Source of the DNA: Acidobacteriota bacterium
GTDB lineage: Bacteria; Acidobacteriota; UBA890; WLXD01
Direction: 5' to 3'
NCBI GenBank assembly: GCA_022571615.1
Contig: JACZXM010000123.1
Coordinates: forward strand, 1 to 7,837
Length of the DNA: 7,837 nt
Position 1 is the first letter of the stretch. Each line of letters opens with the position of its first letter. Shown in pieces: positions 1 through 6,538 of this stretch. Below the pieces are notes generated by a model. It saw nothing but the letters and a program-made list of their open reading frames with translations, was not told the origin of the DNA and did no database searches. A program made the translations under genes and the position numbers.

Positions 1-70
1 AAACGGGCGAGATCTGGACCGGGCGAAATCCGATTCCGTCAAACTGACCCACTACCGCCCTCTTGCCAAG

Positions 71-89
71 CTATGCACTCTATGCATAG
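71..89. promoter_or_regulatory. Direct repeat plus TATGCATA palindrome, possible operator
   Basis: The heptamer CTATGCA occurs at 71-77 and again at 80-86, and the second copy is part of the perfect 10-base palindrome CTATGCATAG (80-89). A weak promoter could overlap it: TTGCCA at 63-68 and TAGACT at 87-92, 18 bases apart. The element lies ahead of the permease fragment on the + strand. Permeases of this duplicated MacB/FtsX type are often encoded behind a PadR-family repressor gene, and PadR proteins bind short AT-rich dyads, so this could be the operator left from such an operon. The link to PadR is inference; only the repeats are seen. Confidence 0.35.
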
Positions 90-116
90 ACTTATAGGCA
101 TCGAGTTCTTGGTACT

Positions 117-137
117 GATTCCCTGAGTCAGGGAATC
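117..137. promoter_or_regulatory. Perfect 10-base inverted repeat with 1-base centre
   Basis: The arms GATTCCCTGA (117-126) and TCAGGGAATC (128-137) are exact reverse complements around G127. It ends 19 bases before the ATG at 157 and 9 bases before the GAGG ribosome-binding site at 147-150. No T-run follows, so it is not a typical intrinsic terminator. It could be a protein-binding operator, or in RNA a hairpin with an 8-base stem and 5-base loop near the ribosome-binding site. An insertion or recombination scar is another possibility. Confidence 0.45.
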
Positions 138-156
138 GTCCTTCCCGAGGGCGGAC

Positions 157-438
157 ATGGCGAAGAAGGCACTCGGAGCGACCCGGTGGCGGGTGTTCGG
201 GGAGCTACTGCGCCAGGGGGCCCTCCGACTTGCGGCCGGGCTCGTGATCGGGCTCGGCTGCTACGCGCTCGTGGCTCGCCTGCTGGACACGACGTTGCTG
301 TTCGGAACCGGCGTCTACGAGCCTGCGACGCTCGTGAGCGTGGTCGTGGTGGTAGCACTCGCGACGCTTGGCGGCGTGGCCGGCGCGGCCGGTCGGGTTA
401 CCCGTCTGGATCCGCTCACAGCGCTGCGCAGCGAGTGA
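157..438 (+). pseudogene. C-terminal remnant of MacB/FtsX-type ABC transporter permease
   Basis: The 93-residue reading frame matches only the end of an FtsX/MacB-type permease. It begins at the cytoplasmic ALGATR loop (residues 6-11), has two hydrophobic segments at about 22-42 and 58-80, and closes with RVTRLDPLTALRSE, equivalent to the common RRATRVDPMVALRAE ending. Full members of the family run from about 400 to over 800 residues with a large periplasmic domain, so most of the gene is missing. Upstream the frame meets a stop at 124-126 and shows no permease sequence. A GAGG six bases before the ATG could still allow translation, but two helices alone are unlikely to form a working permease. 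No ATPase partner is in view. Confidence 0.75.
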
Positions 439-481
439 TCTCGCCGCCCGGGTGATTTGGGTGCCTCGCTTTCGCGTCTTC

Positions 482-1903
482 TCAGTCGGCTGACTGGAAG
501 GCCCGCGCCCGGTAGAGGAAATCGACGATGTTCCCCTCGTGCGGCTGCAGCCAGTTGAGGCTGATCGTCGGAATCGGGCCGAGGTTGAGGCGGTCGATGT
601 TGGGGGCATCGAGCAACTGCCTCCGGAAGCGCTCATCCTCGGTGATGGCACTGGCCACCAGGGTGTCTCCGATCGACTCGAGCATCTTCTCCTGCGGGGA
701 CTGCACCACGGACACGAACGGGAACATGTACTCCTTGCTCGCCATCGGATCGTCCGGCGCCTCGCAGTGCACGACGGTGGGGAGCAGGTAGGCGCAGCGC
801 TCGCGTTCCACCAGCCGGTTCCCCTGCCGATGTTTTGCGGTGATGTCCTCATTGCTCGGCGACTCGAGCGCGGCATCGATGTCTTCGGAAATGGCCTTCG
901 CCTGTCCGGGCACCGTAAAGGCGGCGAGCTGCGCTTGCGGGTCTTCGGGTGGGAGTGCCTCGACCGTGGCAAGTTGCTCCGCCAGAGCTTCGGCGATCTG
1001 GTGCGTATTGCGAGAGGCCCAGATCCCCGAGCAATTGATGCACGAGCGGCCCGAGTTCACCAGCACCGAGTCGACCATCAGGTCGAGGTACTGCTCCCAG
1101 TCATCAACGCGGTCGTCGCCAAGAAGGATCTTGCTGAACCCCGGCCCGTGCACCTGGATTTCAGGGTTGCTGCGGTACCTCTGCACCGTGGCAAGGCCGC
1201 CGAAGATGAGACTTCGCGGGGTGTTGTGCAGGACCGCCGCACCGACCTCGGCGCCCCCGGGGTATACGGCGATCGATTGCCGTGGGATGCCGGCCTGGAA
1301 GAAAGCCTGAGCCATGCGCCAGGGAGTCCAGGGCTCCTGCGGTCCGGGCTTGAGCACCAGGCCGATTTGCATCGGAATTACGGGAAGCCAGAGCGTGTGC
1401 ACCCCAGGCGAGTTGGACGGCAGCACCATGCCGAGAGCGGGGGTGGTCGCCTGATAACTGCGCAGGACACCGTTCTCCTCACCGTAGCCTCGACGCAGAA
1501 TCTCGAGATCGAGACCCCGCGTGAGCGAGCCCAGGATCTCGTCGAGATGCTCGAGAACAAAGCGGAGCTTGTCCATGTTCAGCCGGCACATCTGCTCGGA
1601 CAGCCCGGTCGTGGCGGACTGCTGGCGTACGAACTGTGCGGGCGACTGAGTCCCCTCGCCGAGCGGAAGATCGGCGTTCATGAACAGGTCGGCTGCTCGC
1701 TTGGCCATTGCCAGCAGCTCGGAGGTCGGGATCTCCCGCAGCGCCTCGCGGGCGCGATACGCCTTTCGCAGGTCGCGGGCGACGATGCCGGGATTGGCCT
1801 GACTGACCCTGGCGATCGGTTCGCCGGTCACAAAGTGTACGACTTGCTCGGTCTCGAGGCTCTCGTACGGCTCGCCCCAACGCAGCACCGGGAAATGGAT
1901 CAA
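482..1903 (-). CDS. Aldehyde-dehydrogenase-fold acyl reductase, EhpG/LuxC-like
   Basis: This 473-residue protein has the ALDH-superfamily layout. The segment LPSNSPGVH (161-169) stands where classical enzymes have PWNFP, KPGPQEPWTP (185-194) is the cofactor-binding lysine region, FGGLATVQRY (234-243) is the Rossmann glycine turn, and NSGRSCINCSGIW (283-295) carries the expected catalytic Cys288. The usual general-base glutamate (ELGGK motif) is replaced in HGPGFSKILL (252-261). Enzymes that reduce acyl-thioesters or acyl-adenylates need no hydrolytic water, so the loss suggests reduction to an aldehyde rather than aldehyde oxidation. The start is a TTG with GGAG six bases before it; the next ATG lies past residue 60. 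It begins 16 bases after the adenylating gene and is probably co-transcribed. In Pantoea, EhpG works with EhpF to reduce a phenazine carboxylate. Substrate and partner here are inferred. Confidence 0.75.
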   Translation of the reverse strand: MIHFPVLRWGEPYESLETEQVVHFVTGEPIARVSQANPGIVARDLRKAYRAREALREIPTSELLAMAKRAADLFMNADLPLGEGTQSPAQFVRQQSATTGLSEQMCRLNMDKLRFVLEHLDEILGSLTRGLDLEILRRGYGEENGVLRSYQATTPALGMVLPSNSPGVHTLWLPVIPMQIGLVLKPGPQEPWTPWRMAQAFFQAGIPRQSIAVYPGGAEVGAAVLHNTPRSLIFGGLATVQRYRSNPEIQVHGPGFSKILLGDDRVDDWEQYLDLMVDSVLVNSGRSCINCSGIWASRNTHQIAEALAEQLATVEALPPEDPQAQLAAFTVPGQAKAISEDIDAALESPSNEDITAKHRQGNRLVERERCAYLLPTVVHCEAPDDPMASKEYMFPFVSVVQSPQEKMLESIGDTLVASAITEDERFRRQLLDAPNIDRLNLGPIPTISLNWLQPHEGNIVDFLYRARAFQSAD

Positions 1904-1919
1904 CGAGGTCTCCGTGAGG

Positions 1920-3095
1920 TCAATACACGCCCACCGTGGTGTTCTTGGCGAAGCGGCTGAACGGCCGCACGCCGCTCACGCCGTCCCACGGATAGCCCGC
2001 CGTCGGTGGCTCGCGCTCCCCCTCGTCGCGCTCCAGGAAGCGCGGCACGAAGAACTCCCGGGTCAGGGTGGTGAGCATCACGCGCCCGGTCTGCCCATAC
2101 GCCACCGGGCGATCGGGATTGTCGGGATCTACGACCTCGAGCACGGCGCGCGGTTGCGGTGCGTAGTAGGCAATCGTGTACCCGTTGTGTGGGCCGCTTG
2201 GAGCGCTGGCCGCCAGTCCCATCAGCGTGTTGCCGTAGGTCGGTGCCATGAAGGCGCCATCCAAGAGCTCCTCGTGTGCGAAGCGATTCCACTGTGGTGT
2301 GAACTCCGTTCCTCCCGAGAAGATCCCGCTGATGCCGGCCTTGCGCAGGGAGGTACCCTTATCCTGGAGCCTGAGCGCAAGGGCCTCGAGCAGCTTCGGC
2401 GTGGTGAACATGCAACGGATGTCGTGGCCGGCTTCGAGGATCGTGATCGCCTGATCGATGATGTGCTCTTGGTACGCCGCCAGGTGCTCCATCCAGCCCC
2501 GCTTGATGAGCTGGATCACCCAACGCGGGTCCAGATCGACGCAGAAGCTGATGCCTCCGCGGTGCTGGGCCAGATGCTCGACCGCGAGACGCAGCCGACG
2601 CGGTCCGCTGGGACCGAGCATGAGCCAGTTGGCACCGTGCGGAAAGTGTTGCTCGGGTAGGGTTTTCGAGAACTCCTCGTAGTCGATACGGAAGTCCTCG
2701 ATGTTGATGCGAGACTTGGGGACGCCGGTCGTGCCCCCGGTCTCGAACACGTAGATGGGCCGATCGGCGTACGCCTTCGGGACCCAGCGCCGCACCGGAC
2801 CGCCGCGCAACCAGTCGTCCTGGAAATGGTCGAACCTGACCAGGTCGTCGAGTCCCTGGATCTCTTGCCGTGGGTCCCAGCTCTGCCGTTGCGCCCACTG
2901 AAGCCAGAACGGACAGCCGGTGTCGGGGTCGAAGTGCCAGCCGACGATCTCGCGCACATGCGCATCGAGCGCTGCACGCGCCTGCCCAACCGCCGCCTGC
3001 AGGCTCTCGTTCGCGGTCGTAGGTGTGCTGGTCATCTCTTGCGTCGTCTTGGCGGGAACGATTCCAAAACTCGGGCTGCGGGAACGTACCTTCAT
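1920..3095 (-). CDS. ANL-superfamily adenylating enzyme, EhpF-like
   Basis: The 391-residue protein is a carboxylate-activating enzyme of the ANL (acyl-adenylate-forming) superfamily. ETGGTTGVPKSR (118-129) is the ATP-phosphate loop, PTYGNTLMG (285-293) corresponds to the A5 motif, and the GRVMLTTLTRE...PRFLERDEGE stretch (337-360) matches the A7/A8 hinge region. It ends about 20 residues after WDGVSGVRPFS (370-380), so most of the C-terminal lid with the A10 lysine is absent; PaaK-type phenylacetate-CoA ligases run to about 430-440. The early WHFDPDTGCPFWL block (53-65) and the short tail resemble EhpF of D-alanylgriseoluteic acid synthesis, described as an atypical ANL enzyme. The ATG at 3095 is chosen because GGAAG lies seven bases upstream; the ATG at 3035 is an alternative. 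The reductase follows directly. LuxE-like acyl-protein synthetase activity is another reading. Confidence 0.75.
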   Translation of the reverse strand: MKVRSRSPSFGIVPAKTTQEMTSTPTTANESLQAAVGQARAALDAHVREIVGWHFDPDTGCPFWLQWAQRQSWDPRQEIQGLDDLVRFDHFQDDWLRGGPVRRWVPKAYADRPIYVFETGGTTGVPKSRINIEDFRIDYEEFSKTLPEQHFPHGANWLMLGPSGPRRLRLAVEHLAQHRGGISFCVDLDPRWVIQLIKRGWMEHLAAYQEHIIDQAITILEAGHDIRCMFTTPKLLEALALRLQDKGTSLRKAGISGIFSGGTEFTPQWNRFAHEELLDGAFMAPTYGNTLMGLAASAPSGPHNGYTIAYYAPQPRAVLEVVDPDNPDRPVAYGQTGRVMLTTLTREFFVPRFLERDEGEREPPTAGYPWDGVSGVRPFSRFAKNTTVGVY

Positions 3096-3096
3096 C

Positions 3097-3147
3097 CTAC
3101 CGCTTCCGGTGGTACGGGTTGTCAGCTCGCGGGTCGCGGTCCCTCAA
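3097..3147 (-). CDS. Possible 16-residue leader ORF before the EhpF-like gene
   Basis: On the minus strand a consensus AGGAGG (3154-3159) sits six bases before TTG at 3147. The frame reads MRDRDPRADNPYHRKR and stops at TAG (3097-3099), one base before the ATG of the adenylating gene. The arrangement would allow a leader peptide or translational coupling. The peptide is highly charged and resembles nothing known to me. The AGGAGG might instead be chance; the leader is inferred from the ribosome-binding site and stop position alone. Confidence 0.25.
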   Translation of the reverse strand: MRDRDPRADNPYHRKR

Positions 3148-3194
3148 CCACGGCCTCCTAGCCTGATCGGGGTCGTCGGTCCGGGCAGCGTCGC

Positions 3195-5132
3195 CTAGCG
3201 GGGGTCAGATCGCGAGCTCAGGTCAGCCAACATCTGGGCGTATGGCCGGTAGTAGTGGATGGCGAATCCGGCGAAGGACGGCTGGCGGCGCATTTCGATC
3301 TCCGATTCGCGCATGACCTCGTGCAGGCGATCGGCGCCGAGATTTGCGAACGTGAGACGGCTGGCCGGCACTCGTGTGTGTCGGGTAACGCGCCAATGGC
3401 GGATCGCGTCGAGTTCCACCTGGCTGCGCTCGAGGGATTCGATCAGCAGAGCGAGCGCCCGAGCGGGAACGAACGCCAGGTGCCAGCCTTGGGCCAAGGG
3501 CGCGGCGATGATCCACCCGTTGGTGCCACCGGCGGTCGGCAGTCCGGGCTCGCCCTCGCCCTCGAACATGAGGATCTCCTCATCCGGAAGCGTCGTGGTT
3601 TCGAGGCCGACCCATACTTTCTTGCCCACGGCGTGGGCGTAGGCGAGCTCGCTTTCGGCGAGTGCAATCGTGCCGTTGGAGCCATCGGCCCGCGTGCGAT
3701 AGTCCATGATCGCGACGCTATCCGTCCGGTCGATCACCAGCTCACTCAACGGCTTGAACCGCAGGGCGTCGCTTGACGCGCTGGTTATCCGGACCGAGTC
3801 GAACCAGGCGGGGATGGCGGCTTCAAACCAGAGGTCGGCGTCCCGGGCGGCGGTCCCGATCCGCTCGAGCAGGGCAACATAGGCAGTGATGATTAGCTGG
3901 CGCGACGCATCGGCGAATCCCGGCAGAAGATACGGCTCGACATCGTAGTGCACGCCGGAGAACCGGCCGTTTGGGGAGACACGCCGGTTGTAGCGGCCGA
4001 CATTGCGGACCGCCTGCACCACCCGGTCATGCCACTTTGCAAGGGCGTATTCGGCGGAGCCGTCGAGTCCGAACACCTCGGCACCGGCCCCGGTGAGCGT
4101 TGCCACGAGTGCTCGCAGGGGCTCGATCACGTCGGCTTCGAGCGCGGTGCCAGCGGCAGCGCCGATCAGTCGACCCGGCAGTTGCAAGTACACACGCTGG
4201 ATTCCCTGCGCGGCGACGAATGCGGCCAGGCGGTCGGTTGCCGTGCGATCGCCGATCAGGTCGCTGGTGTGCCAGATCCACAGTGCCAGAGGGCTCGGGG
4301 CGTTGGGCGGAGCGGGTGCTGGCGCGGAGGGCAGATCCGGCAGCGCCGTACCGCGGCACAGGGCCAGTCGATCCAGGTCGATGTCGCCGTCACCCGGGCC
4401 CGCCACCTCGAGCACCAGCTTGGCGAGCCGGCGGCGGTCGATCTTTGCCGGAAGCTCGCTTAGGGGGATGACGGCTCTCTGCCAGCGAGGTTCGAGCCGG
4501 CCGCTGGGGAGAAAGCTCGCCAGCTTCCCGAGCTCCGTGGCGCTGGCGCTCGCGTCGGCCAGGCGGAGGCGAGGATCTGTTCCCTGGCTCCCGCCTCGCA
4601 CCCAGAAACTCAAGGTGCTGAAGCCGCTCGCATCCAGATAGTAGCGGGTGCCCTGCTCCGGCTCCCGCGGCGCCAACCCGATCGCCAGCCCTGCGAACCC
4701 ATGGTCGCGCCGAGCGTACCGAAACCGCAACACCCGGCGGCCATCTTGGTCGCGGATCAGATCGACGCTGGCCGAAGAGGGTGCTCGTTCGAAGCTGCTA
4801 AAGCGGCCACCGAGCCGGTTTCTGGAGGCGAACTCGAAGTCCGATACCACGAAACAGTCTCCGGCGTATTCCGGCCGTCTGGAGGCTTCGACGGGCAGCC
4901 CGGCGGGAGTGGTCTCGAGGTCGCCGATCCGCAGCACGCGGCCCTCCTGCAGATCGACGATGCGCAGTTCCCCGCCACGGATCGCCTCCGTCGCGGCTCC
5001 CGCCGCGTGCTCCGAGAGCGGCACCCACAGCAGTTGCTCCTGCTGGGATTCGCCGGATCCAGCGTTCAGCAGCACGCACAGGGCTCCGAGAAGCGCCACG
5101 CAGGAGCGTCGTATCAGCGGCGTCTTGAGCAT
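3195..5132 (-). CDS. Secreted protein with jelly-roll domain and glycoside-hydrolase-like barrel
   Basis: This 645-residue protein has a Sec signal peptide at about 1-28 (basic RR, then ALLGALCVLL). A beta-rich domain follows at about 95-261, opening with DFEFASRNRLGGRFSSF, typical of CBM11/CIA30-like jelly rolls. A proline/alanine linker (about 263-281) leads to a barrel-like domain (282-640). FSGVHYDVEPYL (391-402) resembles the GH18 strand-4 motif that ends in a catalytic acid, giving Glu399 as the best candidate with Asp397 beside it. VAIMDYR (473-479), KKVWVGLET (504-512) and FAGFAIHYY (620-628) look like later barrel strands. Role and substrate are unknown; binding or cleavage of an extracellular polysaccharide is inferred. 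The ATG at 5132 is preferred over an upstream in-frame TTG (5276) because it places the signal peptide at the N-terminus; no clear ribosome-binding site precedes it. The adenylating gene lies 99 bases downstream on the same strand, but they may not share a function. Confidence 0.6.
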   Translation of the reverse strand: MLKTPLIRRSCVALLGALCVLLNAGSGESQQEQLLWVPLSEHAAGAATEAIRGGELRIVDLQEGRVLRIGDLETTPAGLPVEASRRPEYAGDCFVVSDFEFASRNRLGGRFSSFERAPSSASVDLIRDQDGRRVLRFRYARRDHGFAGLAIGLAPREPEQGTRYYLDASGFSTLSFWVRGGSQGTDPRLRLADASASATELGKLASFLPSGRLEPRWQRAVIPLSELPAKIDRRRLAKLVLEVAGPGDGDIDLDRLALCRGTALPDLPSAPAPAPPNAPSPLALWIWHTSDLIGDRTATDRLAAFVAAQGIQRVYLQLPGRLIGAAAGTALEADVIEPLRALVATLTGAGAEVFGLDGSAEYALAKWHDRVVQAVRNVGRYNRRVSPNGRFSGVHYDVEPYLLPGFADASRQLIITAYVALLERIGTAARDADLWFEAAIPAWFDSVRITSASSDALRFKPLSELVIDRTDSVAIMDYRTRADGSNGTIALAESELAYAHAVGKKVWVGLETTTLPDEEILMFEGEGEPGLPTAGGTNGWIIAAPLAQGWHLAFVPARALALLIESLERSQVELDAIRHWRVTRHTRVPASRLTFANLGADRLHEVMRESEIEMRRQPSFAGFAIHYYRPYAQMLADLSSRSDPR

Positions 5133-5209
5133 TTTGTACCCGGGTGGAGAAGGACAGAGCTCGATTCGAAGGTACCGCGCTGGCAGGCGCACAACGAAGC
5201 CCCATCTTG

Positions 5210-5257
5210 TTGACAAAGCTTTACGAAACTTTGCCCGCAATCGACAGCCAAGGAGGT
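5210..5257 (+). promoter_or_regulatory. TTGACA element and consensus ribosome-binding site for EF-hand ORF
   Basis: TTGACA (5210-5215) matches the -35 consensus exactly and AAGGAGGT (5250-5257) matches the Shine-Dalgarno consensus exactly, both facing right toward the EF-hand frame. No -10 box is visible at 15-19 bases from TTGACA; the region reads GCCCGC. Promoter function is therefore doubtful, but the ribosome-binding site is stronger than any other in the window. Confidence 0.4.
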
Positions 5258-5651
5258 CCGAATCTGGTCCAATCAAGCAGAGGGATCGAGGAACGGGACG
5301 ATCTCCGCCCAGGAGATCGCTGCGGCCTCCGATTCGCTGGGCAATCTCGACCGCGATGGCGACGGCTCGATCTCGTATCGAGAGCTGGTTGCCGGTCGCG
5401 GCCGTCTACCTTTTGCGCGCGCCCGGCGCCGAGGCTTCGCTGCGGGGAGAGGCTTTGGCGCCGGGTGGCGTTCTTGGCGAGGTCAGGCTCGACCTCGCAT
5501 GCACGGCGGGGGTCCCTGGGCCAGCCGACCCGGATTGCGGGGCGGTCGTCTCTGGCTCAGGGGCTTCCACGATGATTCTGCCTGGGAACGGGTCTCCGGC
5601 GCAGATGCTGATGGCGATGGCGCCGTGAGCCAGGAAGAGATCTGCTGCTAG
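5214..5651 (+). CDS. EF-hand calcium-binding protein ORF lacking a standard start codon
   Basis: The frame is open from 5214 to TAG at 5649-5651 and encodes three EF-hand loops: EGSRNGTISAQE (degenerate, Glu at position 1), DRDGDGSISYRE (canonical, from 5349) and DADGDGAVSQEE (canonical, near the C-terminus). The first two are joined by IAAASDSLGNL, the usual spacing of paired bacterial EF-hands. Between loops two and three lies an Arg/Gly/Trp-rich stretch of about 70 residues, and the chain ends in CC. No ATG, GTG or TTG occurs in frame ahead of loop two. A consensus AAGGAGGT ends four bases before an in-frame ATC at 5262, so either initiation is non-AUG, the start codon has mutated, or the gene has lost its 5' end. 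No signal peptide is visible. It probably binds calcium; its partner is unknown. Its stop lies four bases from that of dut. Confidence 0.55.
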   Translation, partial: QSFTKLCPQSTAKEVRIWSNQAEGSRNGTISAQEIAAASDSLGNLDRDGDGSISYRELVAGRGRLPFARARRRGFAAGRGFGAGWRSWRGQARPRMHGGGPWASRPGLRGGRLWLRGFHDDSAWERVSGADADGDGAVSQEEICC

Positions 5652-5655
5652 GTGC

Positions 5656-6099
5656 TCATTGGCCGGTGTGGCCAAATCCACCGCTGCCGCGCTCGGACTC
5701 GGGCAACGCGGCCACCTCCTGCCAGACGATGCGGGGGACGGGGGTTACGAGCATCTGCGCGATCCGCATGCCGCGTTCGATGCGCACGGGTTCACGCCCG
5801 TGGTTGATCAATGGCACCTGGATCTCACCACGATAGTCCGCGTCGATGGTTGCCGGCGTGTTGGGGAGCGAGAGTCCGAATCGAATTGCCAGGCCCGAAC
5901 GAGGCCGTATCTGCGCCTCGTATCCCGAGGGCAAGGCGATCGCCAGCGCGGTGGGAATCATCTCGATGGCACCCGGCTCGATGACCCTCGGCGCGGTCAC
6001 CGCGGCGCGCAGGTCGACGGCAGCCGAATCGGGGGTTTGATACTCGGGCAAAGGCAGGTCCTCGCCGCCGGCAAGACGCCGGATGAGGACATGTACCAC
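5656..6099 (-). CDS. dut: dUTP diphosphatase (dUTPase)
   Basis: Dut hydrolyses dUTP to dUMP and pyrophosphate, keeping uracil out of DNA and supplying dUMP for thymidylate synthesis; it acts in the cytoplasm as a homotrimer. All five motifs of the trimeric family are present in order (147-residue numbering): DSAAVDLRA (24-32), PRSG (66-69), NTPATIDADYRGE (80-92) with the catalytic aspartate Asp86, RIAQMLV (112-118) and the mobile C-terminal RGSGGFGHTG (137-146). The length is typical. GTG at 6099 gives an N-terminus (MVHVLIRRLAGG) like that of known dUTPases; in-frame TTG at 6111 and GTG at 6132 are alternatives, and none has a strong ribosome-binding site. Motif 1 has Ala where Gly is commoner, a tolerated change. 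It stands alone, without the coaBC or other usual neighbours in view. Confidence 0.93.
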   Translation of the reverse strand: MVHVLIRRLAGGEDLPLPEYQTPDSAAVDLRAAVTAPRVIEPGAIEMIPTALAIALPSGYEAQIRPRSGLAIRFGLSLPNTPATIDADYRGEIQVPLINHGREPVRIERGMRIAQMLVTPVPRIVWQEVAALPESERGSGGFGHTGQ

Positions 6100-6237
6100 C
6101 GATCGACTCAATCCTTGCCCCCGATCGCCCACAGGTGCTGGAGGGTGCGGATCATCGATGGCTCCGAAGGGGGCAGCGCCAGGACAAGCTAACGGTTTCG
6201 CCCGGCCGATTCAAACACACCTGCAGGAGTAGAGCCC

Positions 6238-6402
6238 GTGGCAGAAGTGGTGTGGGTCGCGGCGACCCGACGCAGGGCGCGCATTGTTTCGCTCGTGGAG
6301 TCCCTCACAACTTCATTCAACAATCCGAAGGGTTTCCTCAAGTTTTCGCGCCCCGTGGCCCGTAGCCTGGATCGCGACTCGTCGGGGAGCAACAACCAAT
6401 GA
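6238..6402 (+). CDS. Hypothetical 54-residue basic small protein
   Basis: AGGAG (6225-6229) lies eight bases before a GTG at 6238, and the frame runs to TGA at 6400-6402. The product is basic (seven Arg, two Lys, four acidic residues), with a hydrophobic-then-basic start (MAEVVWVAATRRRAR) and a polar end (SSGSNNQ). I recognise no family. The stretch reads away from dut, and its middle is less GC-rich than its surroundings. The good spacing supports translation, but a chance ORF in gene-poor DNA is equally possible. Confidence 0.25.
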   Translation: MAEVVWVAATRRRARIVSLVESLTTSFNNPKGFLKFSRPVARSLDRDSSGSNNQ

Positions 6403-6538
6403 CTCGATCCCAACCCCGCTTCTCGACGAGCCGGCGAAAGCTCGCACTGAGATGGCGACGGCCGGGGCCGGTGGCTAAACGAAGATTGGCCAGTGGACAC
6501 GGTGCCGGCCGTTGCCGACTCGCCCCCAGCGCATGCTG

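Noticed and set aside
3..47. Possible C-terminal tail of an upstream + gene, ending TGEIWTGRNPIPSN
   Set aside because: Only 14 codons are in the window, too few to support a coding call.
439..481. Terminator between the convergent permease remnant and reductase
   Set aside because: No stem followed by a T-run on either strand.
539..1960. Long + strand frame of 473 codons opposite the acyl reductase
   Set aside because: It is the mirror frame of a GC-rich gene; its translation has no recognisable motif, whereas the minus frame carries ordered ALDH motifs.
482..3095. Phenazine biosynthesis or bioluminescence cluster
   Set aside because: No phzA-G-like or luxAB-like genes are visible; only the acid-reduction step resembles those pathways.
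5133..5276. N-terminal extension of the secreted protein from a TTG at 5276
   Set aside because: It would bury the signal peptide 48 residues in and overlap the EF-hand ORF; ATG 5132 is the better start.
4648..5628. Long + strand frame across the 5' end of the secreted protein and the EF-hand region
   Set aside because: Ser/Arg-rich translation without domains; the minus frame has a signal peptide and the adjacent + frame has EF-hands.
6108..6190. Minus-strand frame ending MIRTLQHLWAIGGKD just before dut
   Set aside because: The frame opens only after a stop at 6191-6189, about 26 codons, and matches nothing I recognise; it could be a gene tail but cannot be supported.
6254..6268. 15-base dyad GGGTCGC G GCGACCC
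   Set aside because: Short, GC-rich, without a T-run, and inside a possible ORF; a chance hairpin is likely at this base composition.
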